Shown here: in pieces, positions 18,060 to 25,418 of the stretch
Layout of the letters: every line of letters starts with the position of its first letter
Position numbering within the stretch: position 1 is the stretch's first letter
DNA from: Candidatus Gastranaerophilales bacterium
Lineage (GTDB): Bacteria > Cyanobacteriota > Vampirovibrionia > Gastranaerophilales > Gastranaerophilaceae
DNA: 64,000 nucleotides
Direction of reading: 5' to 3'
NCBI GenBank assembly: GCA_944323695.1
Contig: CALUTI010000004.1
Location: 1-64,000 of the forward strand
Made by a program: the position numbers and the translations under genes
The notes under the pieces: generated by a model
Seen by the model: the letters and a program-made list of their open reading frames with translations, nothing else
The model's database searches: none
What the model was told of the DNA's origin: nothing

Positions 18060-18557
18060 ATGCCATTCAGATACCGTCTACAAAAAGTCCTGGATTTCAG
18101 AATCCGTAAAAAAGAAGAGCAGCTGCTTGTAGTACAAAAAGCCCAGCAGGCAGTGTATATAGCAGAGGAAAATATCAGAAAAAACGAAGCTGAAATTCAG
18201 GCAACAAAGGACGGTCTGAGAAAAGCTGATCCCATGATGTATGAAGCATATGACAAATATCTTAATCATCTTTGGGAAAAAGCCGAAGAACTTGAACAAA
18301 TAAGACAGCAGGCACAACAACAGCTTGACATTGAAAAAGAAAAACTTGTAAAGCTTGAGCAGGCAGTCAAAGTTCTTGAAAAACACAAAGAGCGGCACAG
18401 AGAAATCTATATAGAAGAAGAAAAAGCCGCCGAATTAAAGCAGTATTCCGAGCTCGGGGTAGTAAGATATTTCCGGCAGAATCAGGAAAAACTCGAGCAG
18501 GAAGAAAAAGAAATTCTTGAAGAATTACAAAAACTAGAGGGCGAAAATGGATATTAG
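18060..18557 (+). CDS. fliJ: Flagellar FliJ-family coiled-coil protein
   Basis: Soluble component of the flagellar type III export apparatus that works with the FliI ATPase. The N-terminus MPFRYRLQKVLDFRIRKKEE is a classic FliJ start. The remainder is one long Glu/Lys/Gln coiled coil. I chose ATG 18060 because it matches the family start; an upstream in-frame ATG at 18039 adds seven residues with no support. It overlaps the next gene by 11 nt, forming an operon with two more flagellar genes. Confidence 0.85.
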   Translation: MPFRYRLQKVLDFRIRKKEEQLLVVQKAQQAVYIAEENIRKNEAEIQATKDGLRKADPMMYEAYDKYLNHLWEKAEELEQIRQQAQQQLDIEKEKLVKLEQAVKVLEKHKERHREIYIEEEKAAELKQYSELGVVRYFRQNQEKLEQEEKEILEELQKLEGENGY

Positions 18558-19398
18558 TTCAACATCATCAGCGACAGCAACAGCAACGGAAGCAAGCACA
18601 TCTTCGCAAAGTCAAAAAACTTCCTCAAAGAGCAATTCGTCATTTAAAGACGAAATGAAAAAAGTTTCCGAAACAGAAAACAAGGAAACAGAAAAAACCG
18701 AGCAGGAAACCGAACAAAAAACAGAAGCTGTTGATAACAAAACTGATGATAAATCTAATGAGCAAAAAGATCAGGAACAAAACCAGAATCAGACGCTCAA
18801 AGGCGAAGTCAATATGATTGCAGGTCAAAATCGACAGCCGGTAATGCTTAATAATGTACAGAATATGCAGAATAATAATATTCAGACGCTTCTGGATGCA
18901 AATATGCAGCTTTCCAATATAACAAAGATGGGCAGCGGGCTTTTGGAAGCCAAAGTCGATTATTCAAATATAAATATGTCGGCAGATGACGCCAAATTTT
19001 TCTCTGATCTGGTTCAAAACACCGACAAAACACTTCAGGGTGTTGTGAATGATTTAAAAAACGGCGTTGAACAAAATGTTCAAAAGGCAGCTCAGCACGT
19101 AAAAGTTTCATCAACCTTGATGACGGCATTAAACGATGCTGTGAAATCAAACCAGCCCGTCAGAATTAACCTTGACAAAGATGTCTCCATTATCTTAAAA
19201 GTTGACAAAGACGGCGCTTTGTCAGCAACATTTATCCCCGGGGACAAGGCTGTTGAGGAATACTTAAGACAAAATATTTCCACACTTCGCCAGAGATTTG
19301 ACGAACAGGAACTTTCATACAGAGACCTGTCATATTCAAGGCAAAAACAAAATCAGGAACAAAACAGAAGAAATAATAAGGAGAAGGATAATGAATGA
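18547..19398 (+). CDS. FliK-like flagellar hook-length control protein
   Basis: The N-terminal ~90 residues are low complexity (Ser/Thr/Gln/Glu), the middle is Asn/Gln-rich, and the C-terminal ~75 residues (PVRINLDKDVSIILKVDKDG, ATFIPGDKAVEEYLRQN, ISTLRQRFDEQ) have the strand-strand-helix pattern of the Flg_hook (FliK C-terminal) domain that triggers the export specificity switch. Position between fliJ and a hook/rod gene supports the call, although the sequence is divergent. 283 aa. Confidence 0.65.
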   Translation: MDISSTSSATATATEASTSSQSQKTSSKSNSSFKDEMKKVSETENKETEKTEQETEQKTEAVDNKTDDKSNEQKDQEQNQNQTLKGEVNMIAGQNRQPVMLNNVQNMQNNNIQTLLDANMQLSNITKMGSGLLEAKVDYSNINMSADDAKFFSDLVQNTDKTLQGVVNDLKNGVEQNVQKAAQHVKVSSTLMTALNDAVKSNQPVRINLDKDVSIILKVDKDGALSATFIPGDKAVEEYLRQNISTLRQRFDEQELSYRDLSYSRQKQNQEQNRRNNKEKDNE

Positions 19399-20227
19399 TT
19401 CATTTATCACGGCACTGAATACGCAGTTTGCGACAAACAACTGGATGGATGTAATCGCGGATAACATGACAAACGTCTACACCCCCGGTTTCCGTGAAAA
19501 ACAGGTGAACTTCAAAACCTTTTTGGGCGGCGCAATTGCAGATGACTATAACAAAAATTTAGGTCAGGGTAAATCAACCCCCGGTACCTCCACTGAAAAC
19601 CTATTTTTGGAAGGCAAAGGATTTTTCCTTGTGAAAAATGCCGAAGGTAAAAGTATCTATACCCGTCTGGGTGAATTCAAATTTGACAGCGAAGGTGTTT
19701 ACCGCGACACACACGGTAATACAGTGCAGGGGTATATTTTGAATGACAAAGGCGAAATTATGCAGGGCACCAAATCCGTAAGCTCTGATTTATACCAGCA
19801 GACAGCACTTAAAGGCGGCTCGCTGGATATTCCGACAACAAACATCAAAATGTGGATTGACCCGAATAACGGAAAATACCTCGGTAAATATGATGATTAT
19901 GAAATAAAAGGCGACGGAACAATTTACGGAAAAGCAGACGGCGGAAAACGTATGGTGCCGCTTTATAGAATTACCACAAGGAATTTCCACAATGCGGCAG
20001 GTCTGTATGAATTTGAGGACGGTCAGTTTATAGAAACAGCAGAATCCGGCAAGCCCGTAATCGGTTACGGCGAAATCAGATCAGGGCTTTTGGAACTTTC
20101 AAACGCTGACTTCAAGGCCAATATTTCATATTACCAGATGGCAAAACTCCAGATGGAAATAACAAATAAACTTATTTCAACCAACAAAGAATTGCTGCAG
20201 GAAGCCTTGAGGCTTGTCGGCAGTTAA
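19391..20227 (+). CDS. Flagellar hook/basal-body rod protein (FlgE/F/G family)
   Basis: Axial flagellar protein exported through the type III apparatus. The N-terminal ALNTQFATNNWMDVIADNMTNVYTPGFREKQ is the flg_bb_rod motif. LFLEGKGFFLVKNAEGKSIYTRLGEFKFDSEG is the hook/rod core, and the C-terminal helix (SYYQMAKLQMEITNKLISTN) closes the coiled-coil. 278 aa is closest to FlgF/FlgG length. ATG 19391 is chosen because AAGGAG lies 7 nt upstream. It overlaps the FliK-like gene by 8 nt. Confidence 0.88.
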   Translation: MNDSFITALNTQFATNNWMDVIADNMTNVYTPGFREKQVNFKTFLGGAIADDYNKNLGQGKSTPGTSTENLFLEGKGFFLVKNAEGKSIYTRLGEFKFDSEGVYRDTHGNTVQGYILNDKGEIMQGTKSVSSDLYQQTALKGGSLDIPTTNIKMWIDPNNGKYLGKYDDYEIKGDGTIYGKADGGKRMVPLYRITTRNFHNAAGLYEFEDGQFIETAESGKPVIGYGEIRSGLLELSNADFKANISYYQMAKLQMEITNKLISTNKELLQEALRLVGS

Positions 20228-20251
20228 TAATTAAACTCCATTTTTCAAATC

Positions 20252-20276
20252 GGAACCCTGCAGGGTTCCTTTTTTT
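20252..20276 (+). terminator. Terminator of the flagellar operon
   Basis: The perfect palindrome GGAACCCTG/CAGGGTTCC is followed by seven T residues, 24 nt after the hook/rod stop. Confidence 0.9.
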
Positions 20277-20280
20277 GTGC

Positions 20281-20516
20281 TAATTGAATACGTCATCCTG
20301 AATTTATTTCAGGATCTCATAAATATTCCACGACTTTGCGATTGCGACGTCGCTTTGCTCCTCGCAATGACATATAAAGTTACGCGAATATTGTCATACA
20401 GGGCTACGTGTCTTTGATTATGCACGGCTCGCAAAAGCGTGGTTGCCAGCCAGGACGAACTCGCTTCGCTCTTGTGCAAATCCGCTGCGTTGCACCTCGT
20501 AATGCCAATAACATAC
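20281..20516. repeat. Dispersed hairpin repeats in a convergent spacer
   Basis: Contains CATCCTGAA-TTTAT-TTCAGGATC (near 20294), an element with arms CATTGCGAG-like around TCGCTTTGCTCCTCG (near 20340-20371) and ACTCGCTTCGCTCTTG (near 20459). No gene is seen. Confidence 0.65.
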
Positions 20517-20517
20517 C

Positions 20518-21342
20518 TTAGGGCAGAATATGAACACCTGCGCCCATATCGCCGTAACGTTGTCCCCAGCGTTCTCTATAAGAACCGTTAAATCTTTGCT
20601 TTCCGCTTGGATTGTAACCGTTATAAGCATCATAAGGTCCGTTATATCCATGGTAACCGTTTACGTAAGGCGAATAAATCTGCGGCGAAAAACCCGTTGG
20701 CATACCTACAAACTGTCTGTTCATAAAGTTTGTAAATGAACCTGCAAGACTTCTTATGCCGCCTGAGGAGGGAGGAAGTCCAAAATAGGGATCATCCGGA
20801 ATTGCACTTGAAAATGTGCTGGGTGTATTATAATGTGATACGGCCTTGGTAAGCATAGAATAACGGCTGTTTATATCACCGCTTTGTATTGTTCCGAAAA
20901 TCTGCTCCTCGAGCCTGGAAATTCTGTTTTCTGCGGTATCGTTTGCAAACTGACGGTTAAAAACTTTCTTTTCCATTTTACCCAGCTTTTTGCTTACCGC
21001 ACTGTCGTTTGAAACATTATTATTTTTATAATTTACAATAATATTATTCATTCTCTGCTCGTAGCTCATATTAGGATATGTTCTGTTAAACACTGAGCGT
21101 TCAAGCCTGTTGAGCCTGACATCTATATGCTGGTTTTCATAGGTCTGGCCGAGAATTGTTTTTTCCGCCTGAGTTACTTTGTTGTAATTAAGCTTATTGT
21201 AGCTGTTTTTTTCAAGTGTTTTAACGGTGTTTTGCCCTGCCGGCTGAAGCGGCGGAAACCCCTCTTTTGCATAGTCAATAACCTTTGCCTGAACAGCTTG
21301 CGAAAACAATATTAAACATAAAACTAAGAACACTTTTTTCAT
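20518..21342 (-). CDS. Secreted protein with four LE-x2-(V/I)F-type repeats
   Basis: 274 aa, not a family I recognise. A signal peptide is clear (MKKVFLVLCLILFSQAVQAK, cleavage near AQAVQA-K). Residues ~55-155 hold four ~22-residue repeats: AEKTILGQTYENQHIDVRLN, LERSVFNRTYPNMSYEQRM, MEKKVFNRQFANDTAENRIS and LEEQIFGTIQSGDINSRYSM. The consensus is E-K/R-x-[VI][FL]-[NG]-x-[TQ][YF]-x-N-x5-R. The C-terminal third is Gly/Tyr/Asn/Pro-rich. It is probably periplasmic or surface-exposed, which is inference. Confidence 0.75.
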   Translation of the reverse strand: MKKVFLVLCLILFSQAVQAKVIDYAKEGFPPLQPAGQNTVKTLEKNSYNKLNYNKVTQAEKTILGQTYENQHIDVRLNRLERSVFNRTYPNMSYEQRMNNIIVNYKNNNVSNDSAVSKKLGKMEKKVFNRQFANDTAENRISRLEEQIFGTIQSGDINSRYSMLTKAVSHYNTPSTFSSAIPDDPYFGLPPSSGGIRSLAGSFTNFMNRQFVGMPTGFSPQIYSPYVNGYHGYNGPYDAYNGYNPSGKQRFNGSYRERWGQRYGDMGAGVHILP

Positions 21343-21464
21343 ATTATTTAACCCTCAAAACAGAATGTAAAATAAACTTCACGTGTTTACATCGGACAGG
21401 CAGCTTGCCCTGGTGAGTAATCTTCACTACCCACCAGATGCACAAAGGGCGAGGAGAAATTTCT

Positions 21465-21540
21465 TGTCATCCTGAATTTATTTCAGGATCTCATAGATTC
21501 TTCGCTGACGCTCAGAATGACGGTTGCAGCTGTATCACCT
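21465..21540. repeat. Two dispersed hairpin elements
   Basis: CATCCTGAA-TTTAT-TTCAGGATC (near 21474) and ATTCTTCGCTGACGCTCAGAAT (near 21498) are the same modules as in the 29.65- and 37.5-kb spacers. Just before them (21411-21438) a 10-bp hairpin CTGGTGAGTA/TACCCACCAG with one mismatch lies in the upstream region of the secreted repeat protein. Confidence 0.65.
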
Positions 21541-21575
21541 TGCAGAGGCGGAATAATTGAACAGCTATCCCAAAG

Positions 21576-21604
21576 TTGCCCAAAACACTAAAACATGCTA
21601 AAAT
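21576..21604 (+). promoter_or_regulatory. Probable promoter of the mannosidase, leaderless layout
   Basis: TTGCCC, 17-nt spacer, TAAAAT; the -10 ends 6 nt before the ATG, and no Shine-Dalgarno is present. Transcription would begin at or next to the start codon. Confidence 0.55.
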
Positions 21605-21610
21605 TAGCTT

Positions 21611-23518
21611 ATGAAAAAAAAGGTAATTGCATATCTGCATACACACTGGGACAGGGAATGGTACAGAGAGTTTGAAGTTTTCCGTCTGAGGCTTTTGAGG
21701 GTGTTTGATAATGTTCTTGAAATGCTTGAAAATGGCGATATACCGTCGTTTTATTTTGACGGGCAGGTTGCGGCGCTATTGGATTACCTTAAAATAAGAC
21801 CGGAAAAAGAGCCTCTGATACGCAAATTTATTGCAGAAAAAAAGCTTTTTATAGGTCCTTTTTATTGTCTTGTTGATGAATTTTTGACGGACAGAACATG
21901 TTTTGAAAAGAATTTGGAAATAGGTTTGAAAATTTCCAGTGATTTCGGCTGTGAGGACTTTTTAGGCTACCTTGCAGATACCTTCGGGCACAGCAAAAAT
22001 ATTCCGCCTATCCTGCAAAAATTCGGGATAGATAAGGCAATGGTCTGGCGCGGAGTCGGGGATTTGCCGGCAGACTTTGTATTTAACGGCGTAAATACGG
22101 TTAACCTTGTGCGAGGCTACTTTATGGATATATTTTCCGCCCGGATTTCCATTGAAGAAAAAGCCGGCTGGCTTGAAAATGATTTGGACAAAATCGCCCC
22201 GAAAGCCTCTGATTACATCCTTATGCCAATCGGAGCCGACCACCTCGGAGTTGAAAAAGATATCGCAAAACAGGTTGCGGAGGTCAACAAACTCCTTGCA
22301 AATTACGAAATTGAACTCGGCTCACCGTTTGATTACTTTGAAAAAGTTAAGTTTGAAACAAAATTTGACGATGAATTGCGCGATAATTCAAAAACCTTCA
22401 TACTTCCCGGCTCATATTCCGCGCGGATGAAGCTTAAACAGTACAATACAAAATGCTCTTACCTGCTTGAACAAGCTGATAAGCTCCAAAAATTCTACGG
22501 CGAAAAATATAATGCGGTTATTGAATATGCGTATAAGCTTTTACTTCAAAATCAGGCACACGACAGCATTTGCGGATGTTCTACGGATTTGGTTCACCGC
22601 GAAAATATCACCCGCTATGAAAAAATTATCCAAATAGCAAACACAATTATTGAAGAATTAAGGCTCGAGCATCACTTTGAAACACCTGTTATGCGAACAA
22701 CAGAACCCATTTCGGGCTATGAGGTGGTAAAAACGGAACAGGGCTTTGCAAACGAAATTTTGTATAATACCCAAAAAATTCCCGTCACCGAAGATTACAG
22801 AACAATTTATACACTTAAAAAATCACCGAAAACGCGGACTGAATTGCAGCCTGAAGTTAAAGACGGAAAACTTTTTATAAAAAATATTCAGGTTGAATTT
22901 GTAATCCGCGAGGACAAAGGCGATACCTACAATTTCGGCGCTGTTGAAGGAGATTACGGGAAAAACGCTGAAATTTATGAATTGAGCGGAAATGCAATAA
23001 AAACAAGCTTTTTTGATGTTAATTTTACACGCAGCGAAAACCTTATTAATTTCACGATAAACTGGGATAACAAATTTAAAAATAAATTGCAGCAGGTTAG
23101 ATTTTTACTTCCAAAGCCCGTCACAGAAACATTTTCAGAGGATATGAATACAATTATCCGACGCGAATTTGATCCGGATTACGATATGCTCAAACACCTT
23201 CCAAAAACCCGCGGAATTGAGGTTAAAACAAATTTTGCACCTATGCAAAGATTAGTCTGGGCGCAGGGTTTCGGAGTTATCACACAGGGTTTGACCGAAT
23301 ACGAAGTTTTTAAAAACGGACTGTCCGTAACAATTTTGAGAAGCACCGGCGTCATCTCCAATCCGCACAACCCTTCCCGCTCAACCCCTGCAGGTCCGCC
23401 GATTGAAGTCCCAGATGCACAGCAATTGGGCGAAAATACCGCAGAATTTTCCGTTGGATTTTTTGATATTAAAGATTACCAAAAATACATCGACGAGGTC
23501 TTTTTGCCAATAATATAA
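21611..23518 (+). CDS. Glycoside hydrolase family 38 alpha-mannosidase
   Basis: Removes alpha-linked mannose with retention, using a metal-bound active site. The N-terminal catalytic domain has the metal motif HTHWDREWY (residues 10-18), FYFDGQ with a metal/active-site Asp, and the nucleophile Asp in YLADTFGHS. The middle helical domain has QNQAHDSICGCS, the second metal His-Asp pair. The C-terminal beta domains are short (635 aa against about 850-1000 in many bacterial members). No signal peptide, so it is cytoplasmic. Probable use is breakdown of imported mannosides. No transporter is adjacent. Confidence 0.92.
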   Translation: MKKKVIAYLHTHWDREWYREFEVFRLRLLRVFDNVLEMLENGDIPSFYFDGQVAALLDYLKIRPEKEPLIRKFIAEKKLFIGPFYCLVDEFLTDRTCFEKNLEIGLKISSDFGCEDFLGYLADTFGHSKNIPPILQKFGIDKAMVWRGVGDLPADFVFNGVNTVNLVRGYFMDIFSARISIEEKAGWLENDLDKIAPKASDYILMPIGADHLGVEKDIAKQVAEVNKLLANYEIELGSPFDYFEKVKFETKFDDELRDNSKTFILPGSYSARMKLKQYNTKCSYLLEQADKLQKFYGEKYNAVIEYAYKLLLQNQAHDSICGCSTDLVHRENITRYEKIIQIANTIIEELRLEHHFETPVMRTTEPISGYEVVKTEQGFANEILYNTQKIPVTEDYRTIYTLKKSPKTRTELQPEVKDGKLFIKNIQVEFVIREDKGDTYNFGAVEGDYGKNAEIYELSGNAIKTSFFDVNFTRSENLINFTINWDNKFKNKLQQVRFLLPKPVTETFSEDMNTIIRREFDPDYDMLKHLPKTRGIEVKTNFAPMQRLVWAQGFGVITQGLTEYEVFKNGLSVTILRSTGVISNPHNPSRSTPAGPPIEVPDAQQLGENTAEFSVGFFDIKDYQKYIDEVFLPII

Positions 23519-23802
23519 TATTGCCTATATTATAGTCTACATAATAAAAAACCCTATCTTTCGATAGAGTTCGGAATTCTTTTTCGTAATTCCTCGTGTG
23601 TAGAAGGTTAGTGTGTAGTAGGTAGTGTAAATAGTGTATTATGTATCTCGTGTTTATTTAATCAATCCTTACATATTAATAAAGTATTTCTGCAGTATAT
23701 AATTGCTATATACATTAAATATCGTTACAAAACTTAACAATATCCGTTAAAATCCGCACGGTTATCAATTGTCACAATAGTTTAACAAAATTCAAAAATA
23801 AC
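23519..23802. other. Non-coding spacer between mannosidase and glnA
   Basis: AT-rich and without a gene. A small hairpin CTATC-TTTC-GATAG (23554-23567) preceded by an A run lies 35 nt after the mannosidase stop. It is a weak terminator candidate. The rest shows no structure I can name, apart from the glnA promoter at its right edge. Confidence 0.5.
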
Positions 23803-23831
23803 TTGACCTTTTTTGAAAAAATCTATATTCT
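23803..23831 (+). promoter_or_regulatory. Probable glnA promoter
   Basis: TTGACC, a 17-nt spacer (T/A-rich) and TATTCT; AAGGAG precedes the ATG at 23855. No obvious NtcA (GTA-N8-TAC) or GlnR palindrome overlaps it. Confidence 0.65.
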
Positions 23832-23854
23832 AAATAAATGTAAGGAGACAGGAT

Positions 23855-25219
23855 ATGAAAGAATTTAAACACACAAGACTGGACAACAGACAGTTTACTG
23901 AAGATGACATCAAGGGGTACATAAAAGAATACAATATAAAGTTTATAAAGCTTCAATTTGTGGATATAAACGGACAGGTTAAGAACCTTACAATTCCGTC
24001 AGAACATATTGATAAAGCACTTGCAAACGAAATGATGCTTGACGGATCATCAATTAAAGGCTTCAGAAGTATTGAAACCTCTGATATGTTTTTCCATCCG
24101 GATATAAATTCATTCCAAATCCTTCCGTGGAGAGAAAATGACGGAGTTACATCAGCACGTCTTATCTGTGATATTTACAACTCGGACGGTACACCGTTTG
24201 AAGGGTGTCCGAGATGCAACCTTAAACGGGTTATGAAAGAAGCCGAAAAAATGGGCTTTTCAATGAATGTAGGTCCTGAGGCTGAATTTTTCTTATTTGA
24301 AAAAGACAAAGACGGAAAAGTTACCACAACAACACAAGATAGAGCCGGTTACTATGACGTAGGGCCGGAGGATTTGGGCGAAGATGTCCGCGAGCATATC
24401 GTTTTAACCCTCAAAGAAATGGGCTTTGATATAGAAGCATCACACCACGAGGTTGCAGACGGCCAGCACGAGATAGATTTCAGATATACTGATATTTTGA
24501 CGGCAGCAGATAACGTTGTAACCTTTAGAATTGCAGTTAAAGCAATTGCTGCAAAGTACAACCTGCTTGCAACGTTTATGCCGAAACCTATTTTCGGAAT
24601 TAACGGATCAGGTATGCACTGCAATGTTTCGCTTTTTAAAGACGGCAAAAACGCTTTTTACGACGAAAACACTGAATACCAATTGTCAGATGTCGCAAAA
24701 TATTCAATCGGAGGCATGCTGAAACACGTCAAAAGCATTACCGCAATCACAAACCCGACGGTCAACAGCTACAAACGTCTTGTTCCGGGTTATGAAGCAC
24801 CGGTATATCTTGCATGGTCACTTGCAAACAGAAGCGCGCTTCTAAGAGTTCCGGCAAAAAGAGGAAACGCAACAAGAGTTGAATTAAGATCACCCGATCC
24901 TGCATGCAACCCGTATTTAGCATTCGCTGCAATTTTGGAAGCATGTATTGACGGAGTCAGAAACAAAATCGACCCGCCGGCACCGGTTGAAAGCAATATC
25001 TATCAGCTTACATCTAAAGAACGTAAAAAACAAAGAATTGATTCTCTGCCGGGCAGCCTTGCAGAAGCCCTTGAACAGCTTGACAAGTCACTCGTTGCAA
25101 GAGCGGCTCTGGGTGAACATATTTTCAATGAATTTATGTCATCAAAACGAAAAGAATGGGATTCGTTTAGAACATACGTTTCTAAATGGGAGCTCGACAA
25201 ATACCTGGAAAGATATTAA
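23855..25219 (+). CDS. glnA: Glutamine synthetase type I, alpha-like
   Basis: Makes glutamine from glutamate, ammonia and ATP as a dodecamer. 454 aa. Motifs: FVDINGQVKNL, LDGSSIKGF, VGPEAEFFLF, the ATP-binding region PIFGINGSGMHCN, NSYKRLVPGYEAPV, and LRVPAKRGNATRVELRSPDP. The C-terminal region lacks the NLYDLPPEE-type adenylylation site of GSI-beta enzymes and carries SNIYQLTSKERKKQ instead, so control by feedback inhibition or protein partners is more likely than by GlnE. Single gene with its own promoter and terminator. Confidence 0.97.
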   Translation: MKEFKHTRLDNRQFTEDDIKGYIKEYNIKFIKLQFVDINGQVKNLTIPSEHIDKALANEMMLDGSSIKGFRSIETSDMFFHPDINSFQILPWRENDGVTSARLICDIYNSDGTPFEGCPRCNLKRVMKEAEKMGFSMNVGPEAEFFLFEKDKDGKVTTTTQDRAGYYDVGPEDLGEDVREHIVLTLKEMGFDIEASHHEVADGQHEIDFRYTDILTAADNVVTFRIAVKAIAAKYNLLATFMPKPIFGINGSGMHCNVSLFKDGKNAFYDENTEYQLSDVAKYSIGGMLKHVKSITAITNPTVNSYKRLVPGYEAPVYLAWSLANRSALLRVPAKRGNATRVELRSPDPACNPYLAFAAILEACIDGVRNKIDPPAPVESNIYQLTSKERKKQRIDSLPGSLAEALEQLDKSLVARAALGEHIFNEFMSSKRKEWDSFRTYVSKWELDKYLERY

Positions 25220-25235
25220 AAATAACCTATTAATA

Positions 25236-25266
25236 AGGCGGCGGAACACTTCATTCCGCCGTTTTG
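25236..25266 (+). terminator. glnA terminator
   Basis: CGGCGGAA-CACTTCA-TTCCGCCG followed by TTTTG, 19 nt after the stop. Confidence 0.88.
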
Positions 25267-25418
25267 TTATCTTGGTGGCTAATATTGACATGCCTGTGTT
25301 GATATGCTATAAAATAAATACTTTTAGTGTTTTGTAACAAAATGTTTATTTGCGGAGGAGAAACTCGCAAAAAAATTTTTGACATGCGTTTTATAAATGG
25401 AAATTTAAAGGAGTTATT

